DNA of 64,000 nucleotides from assembly GCA_963741755.1 (NCBI GenBank), contig CAVUJG010000001.1, positions 310,001 through 374,000 on the forward strand, written 5' to 3'. This stretch comes from Sva-07 sp963741755. GTDB lineage: Bacteria; Actinomycetota; Acidimicrobiia; Acidimicrobiales; Ilumatobacteraceae. Shown piece after piece: positions 51,688 to 60,793 of this stretch. The notes beneath the pieces were generated by a model. That model saw only the letters and a list, made by a program, of their open reading frames with translations. It ran no database searches and had not been told where the DNA came from. Position 1 is the stretch's first letter. Each line of letters begins with the position of its first letter. The translations under genes and the position numbers were made by a program.

Positions 51688-52134
51688 TCAGTCGGCGGCG
51701 ACGACGTCGATGGTGATCGGGAACGACACGTCGTTGTGCAACGACGCGGTGACCGTGTGCTGGCCGGTCGTCTTGATGACGTCGACGTCGACCTGTCGGC
51801 GATCGAGTTCGATGTCGGTCTGCTCGAGCACGGCGGCAACCACGTCGGCAGCGGTGACCGAGCCGAAGAGCTTGCCTTCCGGGCCGGCCTTGCTGGTGAC
51901 CGTGATCACCTTCGGCACGAGCGTGCTGGCGATGTGCGTCGCGGCGTCACGAGCGCTCGAGTCGCGCTGATCGCGCGCCTGGCGCATCTTGCCCGCCTGC
52001 TCGACGGCACCGTCGGATGCGGCGATCGCGTGCCCCTTCGGGAACAGGAAGTTGCGAGCGTGCCCATCGGCAACGTCGACGATGTCGCCGCGCTTGCCCA
52101 GGCCGTCGAGATCGGAACGGAGAATGACCTTCAT
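51688..52134 (-). CDS. rplI: 50S ribosomal protein bL9
   Basis: 148-aa bL9. N-domain MKVILRSDLDGLGKRGDIVD then VADGHARNFLFPKGHAIAAS, a connecting helix and C-domain LVPKVITVTSKAGPEGKLFG with SVTAADVVAAVLEQ. It binds 23S rRNA in the 50S subunit. Its ribosome site is GAGGAGGT, inside the last codons of rpsR, only 3 nt after the rpsR stop, so it is coupled. Confidence 0.95.
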   Translation of the reverse strand: MKVILRSDLDGLGKRGDIVDVADGHARNFLFPKGHAIAASDGAVEQAGKMRQARDQRDSSARDAATHIASTLVPKVITVTSKAGPEGKLFGSVTAADVVAAVLEQTDIELDRRQVDVDVIKTTGQHTVTASLHNDVSFPITIDVVAAD

Positions 52135-52137
52135 CGC

Positions 52138-52581
52138 TCAGACCTCCTCGGTCTCGGTGACGTCGGTCGACTCGATGCCCTCGGCACCGTCGATGGTCTC
52201 GTCGACCACCGTGGTGTCGTTGGTGCTGTCGTCGCTCAAGCTGGTCTCGCGATCGCGACCGCCATCACGACCGCCTTCACGGCCACCGTCGCGGCCACGG
52301 CCGCCGGTGCGGGTGGAGGCGACGCGCTTCGCGTACGGAAGCAACGCCATCTCGCGGGCGACCTTGACGGCGTTGGCGATCTCGCGCTGCTGCTGCAGCG
52401 TGTTGCCGGCAACACGACGGTTCTTGATCTTGGCGCGGTCGCTCATGAAGCGACCCAGCAGGTCGACGTCTTTGTAGTCGATGTACTCGACCTTTTCGAT
52501 GACGAGGACGCTGGTCTTCTTCTTGAACTTGCGTGGGTTCAGGTCACGGGCGCTGCGCGCCTTGTTCTTCTTGCTTGCCAT
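52138..52581 (-). CDS. rpsR: 30S ribosomal protein bS18 with long C-terminal tail
   Basis: 147 aa, of which the first 85 or so are the normal bS18 fold (KFKKKTSVLVIEKVEYIDYK then DVDLLGRFMSDRAKIKNRRV and AGNTLQQQREIANAVKVARE). The family is usually 75-90 aa. The extra 60 residues are a Gly-Arg-Asp segment (GGRGRDGGREGGRDGGRDRE) followed by an acidic, Thr-rich end (TDVTETEEV). The tail should lie outside the ribosomal core; function unknown. AAGGA ribosome site 7 nt before the ATG. Confidence 0.92.
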   Translation of the reverse strand: MASKKNKARSARDLNPRKFKKKTSVLVIEKVEYIDYKDVDLLGRFMSDRAKIKNRRVAGNTLQQQREIANAVKVAREMALLPYAKRVASTRTGGRGRDGGREGGRDGGRDRETSLSDDSTNDTTVVDETIDGAEGIESTDVTETEEV

Positions 52582-52632
52582 GGGTGGTTCCTTACGACTG
52601 GAAAATCAGATCTTCAATGCTGTGGACGGGGC

Positions 52633-53076
52633 TCAGAACGGCTCTTCGTCGCCGTACACGGGATCAGGGGCGCTGCGTCCGCCGCCACCACCGCCGCCGC
52701 CGCCACTGGTGGCGTCGTCGCGGCTGATGCGCTCGACCTGTGCTTGCGCCCAGCGCAGGCTCGGGCCGAGTTCGTCGGCGATCACTTCGGTGACGTTGCG
52801 CTTCTCGCCTTCCTTGGTCTCGTAGGAGCGCTGCTCCAACCGACCAGTGATGATGACGCGGTTGCCCTTGTTGAGGCTGGCGGCTGCGTTCTCTCCGAGG
52901 TCGCCCCAGGCGACGATGTTGAAGAACGAGACCTGCTCTTGCCACTCACCGTTGACCTGGTAGCGGCGGTTCACTGCGAGTCCGAAGCTGGCGACGCCAC
53001 GACCACCGGTCGTGTAGCGCAGCTCGGGATCCTTGGTGAGGTTGCCGACCAGCGTGACGCTGTTCTCAGATGCCAT
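52633..53076 (-). CDS. ssb: Single-stranded DNA-binding protein
   Basis: 147-aa SSB. OB fold ENSVTLVGNLTKDPELRYTT, RYQVNGEWQEQVSFFNIVAW, GDLGENAAASLNKGNRVIIT and GRLEQRSYETKEGEKRNVTE. A run of nine glycines and the acidic tip DPVYGDEEPF follow; the tip recruits replication partners. Slightly shorter than mycobacterial SSB (164 aa). Lies in the ribosomal operon between rpsF and rpsR; AAGGGG ribosome site. Confidence 0.95.
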   Translation of the reverse strand: MASENSVTLVGNLTKDPELRYTTGGRGVASFGLAVNRRYQVNGEWQEQVSFFNIVAWGDLGENAAASLNKGNRVIITGRLEQRSYETKEGEKRNVTEVIADELGPSLRWAQAQVERISRDDATSGGGGGGGGGRSAPDPVYGDEEPF

Positions 53077-53104
53077 GTTGTTCCCCTTTGCTTGGCCGCT
53101 GCGT

Positions 53105-53437
53105 TCAGGCAGCGCTCACTGCCATGCCGCGGCGCTCGGCCTCGGCTTCGGGCAGACGGATGAGCTTGTGACGGACGACATCGTCCGCGAGACGGAGCGT
53201 GCGCTCGAGTTCGTCGAGAGAGCCGGCCGGAGCCACGATCTCGGCGACCATGTAGTAGCCCGACGGCTTCTTGTTGATCGGGTAGGCGAACTGGCGCTTG
53301 CCCCACCAATCGATCTTGCCGTGGAGCTCGCCGCCGGCAGCGCCGACACCGTCGGTCACCGTCTTCATCCAGGACTGCGCTTTGGGGTCATCGACGTCGC
53401 CGTCGATGATGATCATCATTTCGTATGCACGCTTCAT
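53105..53437 (-). CDS. rpsF: 30S ribosomal protein bS6
   Basis: 110 aa. MKRAYEMMIIIDGDVDDPKA, GKIDWWGKRQFAYPINKKPS with GYYMVAEIVAPAGSLDELER. Binds 16S rRNA together with bS18, which is encoded downstream. GGGAGGAAA ribosome site 9 nt before the ATG. First gene of the array. C-terminal is short, without the acidic tail of E. coli. Confidence 0.95.
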   Translation of the reverse strand: MKRAYEMMIIIDGDVDDPKAQSWMKTVTDGVGAAGGELHGKIDWWGKRQFAYPINKKPSGYYMVAEIVAPAGSLDELERTLRLADDVVRHKLIRLPEAEAERRGMAVSAA

Positions 53438-53443
53438 GCGTGT

Positions 53444-53493
53444 TTCCTCCCTTCGGATCCCCCACGAGTGCCTGATGACAGCCTCGTAGCGGG
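53444..53493 (-). promoter_or_regulatory. Candidate rpsF leader structure
   Basis: In the transcript before rpsF, CCCGCUACGAG pairs with CUCGUGGGGG, followed by CCGA and then the ribosome site. bS6:bS18 complexes are known to bind CCGA-containing leader hairpins to repress their own synthesis. Position fits; the fine structure was not checked. Confidence 0.3.
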
Positions 53494-53636
53494 AGCCCCG
53501 GTGTGGGGCAGGGCCAATATGGACCTGCCTACCTTATCGGTGCGCACTGTCGTCGCGTTCGGTGACATGTCGACCACCATAGAGAGGGGCTGTCACAGAG
53601 TTCCGGGGAACGCGATTACCGTCGGCGCGGCGCACC

Positions 53637-54372
53637 ATGTCCGGATCCACCTCGACCTCCCGCATCGTCAACTTGTGCCTCGACGCCAACGACCCCTCAC
53701 GCCTCGGGCAGTTCTGGGCGACCGCCTTGGGCTGGGAGCTCGCCGAGTCGGGCGGTGACGTCGTGCTCGTCCCGACCGACGGCACCCGGTTCGGCATCCG
53801 CTTCGAGCCGGTCCCTGACGAGAAGGTGGGCCGCAACAACATCCATCTCGATGTGACGACGACGTCGGCCGCAGGACCAGACGGCGCTCGTCGAAACGCT
53901 GCGCGGCCTCGGTGCCAGCGACGTGGATGTCGGCCAGCGCGGTGACGAGGGACATATCGTCCTCGCCGATCCTGAAGGCAACGAGTTCTGCATCATCGAG
54001 CCGGGGAACAACTTCCTCGCCGGCTGCGGTCGACTCGGGGCGATCAATGCGGACGGAACACGCACGACTGGAGTGTTCTGGAGTGAAGCGCTGGGCTGGC
54101 CACTGGTGTGGGACCAGGACGAGGAGACGGCGATCCGGGCACCCGACGGCACGGGACCGATCGTCCAATGGAGCGGGCCACCGTTGATGCCGAAGTTCGG
54201 CAAGAACCGCCTCCACCTCGACATCGCTCCGATGGCCGACATCGATCTCGACGACGAAGTCGATCGCCTCACGCGACTGGGTGCGAGTCGTGTCGACGTC
54301 GCACAGCGCGACGCCGGCCGAGTGGTGATGGCCGACCCCGACGACAACGAATTCTGCGTGCTGCGACCGTGA
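53637..54372 (+). pseudogene. Two-domain VOC protein (single-base frameshift)
   Basis: About 244 aa after correction. First domain (first frame): SRIVNLCLDANDPSRLGQFW then ATALGWELAESGGDVVLVPT and RNNIHLDVTTTSA. After an extra base near 53868-53874 (GGCCGCAGG) the second frame gives DQTALVETLRGLGASDVDVG, HIVLADPEGNEFCIIEPGNN and then a second VOC domain, GVFWSEALGWPLVWDQDEET to ADPDDNEFCVLRP. Both domains carry the GNEFCI/DNEFCV metal-site end. Function unknown; a pattern like the glyoxalase-like fold proteins. Confidence 0.75.
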
Positions 54373-54399
54373 GCGAAGGCGCCTTCCCGGGCCGCCGAT

Positions 54400-55029
54400 C
54401 TACGAATCGAGCGGGCAGCCGTCGGCTTCGGAGCCCTCGATCAACTCGACGCTCGATCCGGAAACCAGTCCCAGCGGCTCGAGACCGCCCTCGAACACCT
54501 CGATCGCGAGGTCGTACTCGGCCCCCGGCGAATACAACGCACACTCGCCCGCGGGCGTGTCGAGACACGGATCCATGTCGGCGGATCCGACGTGGGATCC
54601 ATCGGAAGCGAACCAGGCGATCGACAGCGGCGTCGGCGTCTGGAACATGTAGAACGAGCCCGAGTTGGGTTCGTCGAAGCGGAACGCCATGCCGACGGCG
54701 TCGCCGAGGTCGGTGACACCCATCAACCCGCGGCCCCGTTCGGTGGCGTCGTCGGCGAGCCACAGACACACCTCGCACACCTCGCCGTCGGGTTCGGTGA
54801 TCAGCGCTCGGATCGTCGTGAACCCCTCCGGCTGCTGGCCTTCAGCGAGGGTCGAGTCCGGCGACGAGTCCGACGGCGGCTCGTCGCGGATGTCCGAGGG
54901 TGTCGTCTCGCCCATCTGGTCGTCGTCGACGCTGACGGCGTCGTCGCTGCACGAGACGGTGGCCAGCACCGCAGCGGTCAGGACCAGCGACAGCGTGCGG
55001 CGACCCAACCTCGACGAACGTCCGGTCAT
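54400..55029 (-). CDS. DUF192-family lipoprotein
   Basis: 209 aa. Lipoprotein signal RTLSLVLTAAVLATVSC with Cys at about 27, an acidic linker to about residue 75, then a DUF192 domain: EVCEVCLWLADDATERGRGL with MGVTDLGDAVGMAFRFDEPN and FYMFQTPTPLSIAWFASDGS. DUF192 is of unknown function. ATG at 55029 overlaps the DUF5318 gene stop by 4 nt (ATGA). Confidence 0.82.
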   Translation of the reverse strand: MTGRSSRLGRRTLSLVLTAAVLATVSCSDDAVSVDDDQMGETTPSDIRDEPPSDSSPDSTLAEGQQPEGFTTIRALITEPDGEVCEVCLWLADDATERGRGLMGVTDLGDAVGMAFRFDEPNSGSFYMFQTPTPLSIAWFASDGSHVGSADMDPCLDTPAGECALYSPGAEYDLAIEVFEGGLEPLGLVSGSSVELIEGSEADGCPLDS

Positions 55030-55442
55030 CGAGACGCGCGTGTCGCTGAGCGTCGACCGCCAACCGGGATCACCCGGAGCAGATGGTTCCAGCGACACTC
55101 GACGCACGCTTCGACCACGTAGGCGCTGAGCTCTTCGGAGCGGTCGTTCAGCTGACGCATCTCCTTCGCAGTGGAGACGCACCGCCCCTGCGCCGACAAC
55201 CGGGGTCCGAACACGTAGGTGACCAGCTTCAGGTCGGCTTCTTCGCAGATCGGGCAACGAGTCGACGTCTGCGTGCCGACGTTGCGGGCGGCACGGATCA
55301 ACTCGGGATGGGCGTCGCACACCTGGTCGAGCGGAACCCGCCCTTTCTTCACCTGGCTGATCAGCATCCGGCGAGCGAGCCGGTGATCGACCAGGCCGCG
55401 CGAGCCATCGGACCCGCGGAGTGCGCCGACCGTGATCGCCAT
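55026..55442 (-). CDS. DUF5318 zinc-ribbon protein
   Basis: 138 aa, typical of Actinobacteria. Seen: VDHRLARRMLISQVKKGRVP, LDQVCDAHPELIRAARNVGT, then a zinc-ribbon pair CPICEE ... CVECRWNHL and VTYVFGPRLSAQGRCV. The four Cys suggest zinc binding. Unknown function, conserved next to essential genes in this phylum. ATG at 55442; upstream in-frame codons are not conserved. Confidence 0.8.
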   Translation of the reverse strand: MAITVGALRGSDGSRGLVDHRLARRMLISQVKKGRVPLDQVCDAHPELIRAARNVGTQTSTRCPICEEADLKLVTYVFGPRLSAQGRCVSTAKEMRQLNDRSEELSAYVVEACVECRWNHLLRVIPVGGRRSATRASR

Positions 55443-55529
55443 GGGCGCCGAGACTACCGGCTCACACGAGCGCACCATGATCAGTGGTCGATCCCCGATG
55501 ACGCCTCGCCGAGCGGGCACACTGGCGTC

Positions 55530-56099
55530 GTGGTCGCAGACATCAACTACGGGCCCGGCACGCCGGGCGACGACGAACTGAGACTGTGCGGGGAGGTGAG
55601 TGACGGTCGACGAGCCGTCGAGCTCGGCATCTCGCCATGGTTCAACTCCCTTGCGTTCGCACGCGCCGGAGCGAAGTCGATCGCAATCGACACCGACGCC
55701 GAACGCATCGCGGAAACCCGCCGACGTGCGACTGCAGCCGAACTGCAGGTGCAATGCCTCCAGACCGACCTCGCCGACCTGGGCGACGTGGCGTCTGCGT
55801 CGTGCGAGGTCGTCCTCGCCGCGCACACGATCGACCGCATCGACGACCTCGGTCGCCTGCTGCGTCAGGTGCACCGCATTCTCAAGCCGAGCATGCCGCT
55901 CGTGCTCTCGATGCCGCACCCGTATGCCGACATCTCACCCGAGCATCCCTACGGCACCGGCGCCCGAACGATCGGCGAGTGGTTCACCGCGCTCACTCGC
56001 TCGAACTTCCGCGTCGATCATCTGCTCGAACTCGGCGCCACTGCCCACGCTCCGGCGCCGGCGACGCTCATCCTGCGCGCCCGCAAAGAAGGCTCCTGA
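55530..56099 (+). CDS. Class I SAM-dependent methyltransferase (short)
   Basis: 189 aa. RAVELGISPWFNSLAFARAG (motif I), AKSIAIDTDAERIAETRRRA, then LQTDLADLGDVASASCEVVL with AAHTIDRIDDLGRLLRQVHR and ILKPSMPLVLSMPHPYADIS. The glycine-rich loop is atypical (no GxGxG), so SAM binding is less certain. GTG start at 55530. Opposite to DUF5318, with which it shares an upstream region. Substrate unknown. Confidence 0.72.
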   Translation: MVADINYGPGTPGDDELRLCGEVSDGRRAVELGISPWFNSLAFARAGAKSIAIDTDAERIAETRRRATAAELQVQCLQTDLADLGDVASASCEVVLAAHTIDRIDDLGRLLRQVHRILKPSMPLVLSMPHPYADISPEHPYGTGARTIGEWFTALTRSNFRVDHLLELGATAHAPAPATLILRARKEGS

Positions 56100-56118
56100 C
56101 CGTCCGACGACGAGGACA

Positions 56119-56152
56119 TACACACGGTGCCTGACACCAGGTGTACGTCAGG
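56119..56152. terminator. GGTGCCTGACACC element, family B copy 2
   Basis: TACACACGGTG CCTGACACC AGGTGTACGTCAGG. TACAC pairs with GTGTA and GGTG with CACC. The stop of the GGDEF-EAL gene (56148-56150, minus strand) lies in its GTCAGG end. It lies between convergent genes and probably serves both. Confidence 0.7.
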
Positions 56153-58497
56153 CGTCGGCGCGTTCGGCGGCGGTGATGCCGGCGGGGCGGGGACGGCCGA
56201 ACAGGTAGCCCTGGCCCTTGTCGCAGCCCAGCTCGCGCAAGCGGTTCAGCTGCAGCGGTGTCTCGACGCCTTCGGCGACCACCGACAGTCCGAGCGAATG
56301 CCCGAGGCGCACGACCGCTTCGACGATCGAGGTGTCGTCGGCCTCGAGTCCGAGCCCGGTGACGAACGAACGATCGACCTTGATCGCCTCGACCGGGAAC
56401 CGCTTCAGGTACGTCAGCGACGAGTAGCCCGTTCCGAAGTCGTCGACCGACAGGTGCAGCCCCAGCCCACGTAGATCGCGCAGCGCCCGTCCGGCGGCGT
56501 TCGTGTCGGCCATCAGTGCGGTCTCGGTGATCTCCAACCAGAGCGAGTCGGCGTCGATGCCGGTCTCACCCAGCGCATCGTGCACGACGTCGAGGAAGCG
56601 GCCGTCGATCAGCTGTTGGGTCGCGACGTTGATCGACAACGAACACGACGCGAACTGCAAGCCGACCGCCCGCCAGTGCGCCAGCTGCGCAAGCGAGTCA
56701 CGCAGGATCCGGGCGCCGAGGTCGACGATCAGGCCGGACTCCTCCGCCATCGGCAAGAATTGGCCGGGAACGAGCAGGCCGCGCTCCGGATGCAGCCACC
56801 GCGCCAGGACCTCGAAGCCCACTACTTGGCCACCTTCGAGATCGACGATCGGTTGGAAGTACGGCACGACCTCGCCGCGCTCGAGCCCGCGACGCAACTC
56901 GCTCGAGGTCTGCAACGCGGCGACCGATGCCGCCCGCGTCTCCTCGGTGAACGCCTCGACACGGTCGCGCCCCGCTGCTTTGGCCCGATACATCGCAGCG
57001 TCGGCGTCGCGCAGCAGTTCATCGGCGGTGAGTTCGGCACTCGAATTGACGGCGAACCCGATGCTGGCCGTGACCACGAGCTCGTGTTCATCGACCAGCA
57101 CGGGCTGTTGCACCGCTCGACGCAGTCGCTCGGCCACCACGGCGGGGTCGACGCCACCGTCGACGAACACCACGAACTCGTCGCCGCCGAAGCGGGCGAG
57201 TCGGTCGGTGTCGCGCATCACGTGGCGCAGGCGCCCGGCGATCTGTCGGAGCAATTCGTCGCCGATGCCATGACCGAGGCTGTCGTTGACCACCTTGAAG
57301 TTGTCGAGGTCGATGAACAGCACCGACACCTCTCCAACGACCAGCTCGCCCGAGCAGCTCGTCGAGGCGTTCGACGAGCGCCGCTCGGTTGGGCAGTTCG
57401 GTCAACCCGTCGTGGGTGGCTGCATGTGTCAGTCGCTCGGCCGCCATGCGCTGGTCGGTGACGTCTTCGATGTGGGTGATCGCCAACGCCACACCCTCGT
57501 CCTCGGTCACCGACACCCGGGTCCGGGCCCATACGAAGTCACCGTCGCTGCGCAGGTATCGCTGCTCGAGCAGGTACGTGTCGGCGATACCCAACTCGAG
57601 GCGCGCTCGCTGCGTCGCCGCGGCGCGCAGGTCGTCGGGATGGGTGATCTCGCGGATGCCGGCACCGATCAGCGACGACAACGGCATGCCGAGCATGTCG
57701 GCGAGCGACTGGTTGGCATCGACGATGCGGCTGTCGTCGAGGCGTACCAGCGCCATTCCCGTCGGCGCCGAGTGGAACGCCTGCTGGAATCGCCGGCGAG
57801 CCTGCTCGAGCGCCACAGTGGTGCGAGCACGGTCGGTCACGTCGCGCAACAGCACCACCAGACCGCCACCCTGACCGCCCGACACTGCCGGACGATGCAG
57901 CGACGCCTCGACCAGGTGCGGCTCTCCATACGCGTCGACCAACTCGAAGACGACATGGTTGCCGATCGGCCCGGTGACGTCGCCGGTGACGTCGAGCGGC
58001 CCCGGGTTCGCCTGATCGAAGTGCCAGCGTTCGGTGACCGAGTCACGGTCCTCGTTGCCGATCATCTCGAGGAACGCGCGCCCGACGAGTTCGTCGATCG
58101 TCCGACCGGTCAGGAGCGCGGCGCGCTGGTTCGCCGACTCGATCACGCCACGGGCGTTCAGCCCCATCACGGCGTCGGGCAGGTCATCGAGGAGGCGGCG
58201 GATCTCCGACTGGGTTCTCGACAGCTCGCTGATCGTCCGCTGGAAACGCCGTCCGATCCGACGCGATTCCAGCACCGTGGCGACGACGGCGACCAGAGCC
58301 AGCAGTGCAATGCCGACGACGACACCGATCTCCTCGGATCCCGGGTCGGACCCCGCTCGCATCCCGGCCAACACGATGAGCGCCGCGGACACCGCCACGA
58401 TCGGCAGGATCAGCCACCAGGCGCGGAACTGACGTTCGGTGGGCGACAGCAACGCAGCGAGTTCGGGGTCGCTGTCATCGAAGTCGCTGGAGATCAC
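56148..58497 (-). pseudogene. PAS-GGDEF-EAL cyclic-di-GMP protein (single-base frameshift)
   Basis: About 782 aa after correction. Two TMs near residues 25-80 (WWLILPIVAVSAALIVLAGM, GVVVGIALLALVAVVATVLE), two PAS domains (LPDAVMGLNARGVIESANQR; SRIVDANQSLADMLGMPLSS), then GGDEF with RFGGDEFVVF and an I-site RDTD five residues before it, then an EAL-type domain: GFEVLARWLHPERG, SLWLEITETALM, LSVDDFGTGYSSLTYLKRFP. The shift is near 57347-57352 (GGGCGAGC, one G extra); deleting it gives LLGELVVGEVSVLFIDLDNF. Residues for both synthesis and hydrolysis of cyclic di-GMP are present. Either recent loss or error. Confidence 0.85.
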
Positions 58498-60023
58498 CGC
58501 CCAACGTTAGAGCTGCGGTCGCCGCCAACTCGGGCATTCAGCGAGCGGCCCACCAGTCGTCGAGCCGGCGCCGGATCTCGTCGATCACCGAGGAGCCCTT
58601 CGTCGAGGCGAATCTCCATCAGGAACTTCATCGCCTCACCCACCTCGCGACCCGGCCCGACACCCAGATGCTCCATCACCTCATTGCCGTCGAGTTCCGG
58701 ACGCAGCGCTGCGAGTTCCTCGGCTGCCTCGAGTTCGACGATGCGTTCCTCGAGTTCGTCCATCCGCTTCGACAACCGAGCTGCCTTCTTCTCGTTGCGG
58801 GTCGTGCAATCGCACCGCGTCAACACGTTCAGTTCGGCGAGCAGACCGCCGGCGTCACGCACGTACCGCCGCACGGCGGAGTCGGACCACCCCATCGAAT
58901 AGGTGTGGAATCGGAGGTGCAGTGCCACCAACTCGGTGACCGCGGCCACATCGTCGTTCGAGTACCGCAACGCGTTCATGCGTTTGCGCGTCATGCGAGC
59001 ACCGACGGCGTCGTGGTGATGGAACGTGGTGCCCTTGCCCTGCAGATAGCCGCGGGTACGGGGCTTGCCCACGTCGTGGAAGAGAGCGGCGAGGCGTGTG
59101 CGTCGGAAGTCGAACTCGGGTCGCTCCCCCGCCACCACAGCGGGATGTTCGTGCGGCGGTCGGACGTTCTCGACCACGGCGATCGAATGCGTCAGCACGT
59201 CCTTGTGACGATGGATCGGGTCGTGCTCGAGCCGCATCGCCGGCAGCTCCGGCAGGAACTGGTCGGCCAGACCGGTGTCGACGAGGAACCACAAGCCGGC
59301 CGCCGGGTGGTCGACCACCAGCAGCTTGTCGAGTTCGTCACGGATCCGCTCGGCAGAGACGATTTCGAGCCGTGGGGCCAACTCGCGCACCGCGTCGACC
59401 AGGTCCGGCGTCGGGACGAGTTGATACCCGGCGATGAACCGAGCGGCGCGAAGCATCCGCAGCGGGTCGTCACTGAAGCTGATCTCCGGCCCGATCGGCG
59501 TGCGCAGGACACGCATCGCGAGATCGACCGCACCGTCGAACGGGTCGATCAGGGTGGGAGTGTCGTCGTCGCCGGTCAACTCCAGCGCCATGGCGTTCAC
59601 GGTGAAATCGCGACGCGAGAGGTCGGCCTCGATCTCGTCGGCGAACACCACATGAGGCTTGCGTGACTCGTCGGTGTAGGCCTCGGCTCGGAACGTGGTG
59701 ATCTCGTAGATGCGCTCGAACCCGCTCTCGGCGTCGCGTACCTGGGCACCGATCGTGCCGAACTTCTCCCCCTGGGTCCAGATCGCATCGGCCCAGCCTT
59801 TGAGGCACCGCTTGATCTCCGACGGCCGCGCGTCGGTGGTGAGGTCGAGGTCGAAGTCGTCACGCCCGGATGCCACGAACAGGTCACGAACAGTGCCGCC
59901 GACGAGATACAGCCGGTGTCCTGCCTCGCGGAACCGTGCGGCGAGCGGCGCCAACTCGCGCAGGACGGGCGTCAGACGTTCGGGAACCACGAACGTCAGG
60001 CTACGAGCGCCCACACCCGTCAT
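58494..60023 (-). CDS. cca: CCA-adding enzyme / poly(A) polymerase family, C-terminal tail frameshifted
   Basis: 509 aa as read. Nucleotidyltransferase core: AGHRLYLVGGTVRDLFVASG, RDDFDLDLTTDARPSEIKRC (DxD metal site), RRDFTVNAMALELTG, SFSDDPLRMLRAARFIAGYQ, then an HD-like part (HKDVLTHSIAVVENV, LAALFHDVGKPRTRGYLQGK). After FLMEIRLDEGLLGD the frame is out: an extra base near 58583-58588; removed, it gives DEIRRRLDDWWAAR ending at 58538, a normal end. Adds CCA to tRNA 3' ends. In mycobacteria the homologue (PcnA) lies next to a DUF6049 gene, as it does here. ATG at 60023. Confidence 0.87.
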   Translation of the reverse strand: MTGVGARSLTFVVPERLTPVLRELAPLAARFREAGHRLYLVGGTVRDLFVASGRDDFDLDLTTDARPSEIKRCLKGWADAIWTQGEKFGTIGAQVRDAESGFERIYEITTFRAEAYTDESRKPHVVFADEIEADLSRRDFTVNAMALELTGDDDTPTLIDPFDGAVDLAMRVLRTPIGPEISFSDDPLRMLRAARFIAGYQLVPTPDLVDAVRELAPRLEIVSAERIRDELDKLLVVDHPAAGLWFLVDTGLADQFLPELPAMRLEHDPIHRHKDVLTHSIAVVENVRPPHEHPAVVAGERPEFDFRRTRLAALFHDVGKPRTRGYLQGKGTTFHHHDAVGARMTRKRMNALRYSNDDVAAVTELVALHLRFHTYSMGWSDSAVRRYVRDAGGLLAELNVLTRCDCTTRNEKKAARLSKRMDELEERIVELEAAEELAALRPELDGNEVMEHLGVGPGREVGEAMKFLMEIRLDEGLLGDRRDPAPARRLVGRSLNARVGGDRSSNVGR

Positions 60024-60085
60024 GACGTGGCACAGGGGGCGGGTGACGCCGACGTCGACACCGGGTCGGAGTACGTTCGTGAGCT

Positions 60086-60793
60086 GTGAGCAGTCTCGCG
60101 GCCGCACGTCCCGCACGCGCCCGCCTCGGGCGTTGGCCGTACGACGAACGTGTCGCGCACCTCGTGCTCCTCGACCACCACATGGTGCCCACGGCCGCCG
60201 ACATCGCCGACTGGATCGCCGACGCGACCGATCTCGGGGCCCGCGTCGTGCGCACCGGCGCCTTGTTCCCGAACGCCACCGATGCGTTCCTCGAGTCCGG
60301 CTTCCAGGTGGCCGACACGTTGGCACTGCTGGCACGACCGGCGACACCCGCAACGACGCCGCGGACTCGCGGGTCCGTCAAGCTCCGCCGACTGCGCCCA
60401 CCGATGCTCTCCGAGGCAGCGACCGTCGATCGCCGCTCGTTCTCTTCGCCGTGGGCCAACGACGCTGCGGCACTCGCCGACATCATGACCGCGACGCCGT
60501 ACCACCGGTCGCGCAGCGTCCACGTCGACGGTCGCATGGTGGCATTCTCGATCAGCGGTCGCGCGGACCGTGCGGGCTACATCCAGCGCCTCGCCGTCGA
60601 TCCGAGTGCCCGGCGGCGAGGGTTCGCGCAACTACTGCTCGACGACGCCGTGCGCTGGATGTCACGTCGTGACGTGTCCGAGGTGATGGTCAACACCGCC
60701 GCGGACAACCACGCCGCACTCGCGCTGTACGAGTCGTTCGGCTTCGAACGGGAGCCCGGACCCTTGCTGATCCTCGAACGAGCACTGCGATGA
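60086..60793 (+). CDS. GNAT family N-acetyltransferase (RimI-like C-domain)
   Basis: 235 aa. The C-terminal half is a clear GNAT domain: YIQRLAVDPSARRRGFAQLL (acetyl-CoA loop RRRGFA), then EVMVNTAADNHAALALYESF and GFEREPGPLLILERAL. The N-terminal half (ADIADWIADATDLGARVVRT, FLESGFQVADTLALLARPA) is a second, less conserved lobe. GTG start at 60086, divergent from the CCA enzyme with 62 bp between. Overlaps the DUF6049 start by 4 nt. In mycobacteria this slot holds a MutT-type gene; the replacement is notable. Target unknown. Confidence 0.8.
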   Translation: MSSLAAARPARARLGRWPYDERVAHLVLLDHHMVPTAADIADWIADATDLGARVVRTGALFPNATDAFLESGFQVADTLALLARPATPATTPRTRGSVKLRRLRPPMLSEAATVDRRSFSSPWANDAAALADIMTATPYHRSRSVHVDGRMVAFSISGRADRAGYIQRLAVDPSARRRGFAQLLLDDAVRWMSRRDVSEVMVNTAADNHAALALYESFGFEREPGPLLILERALR

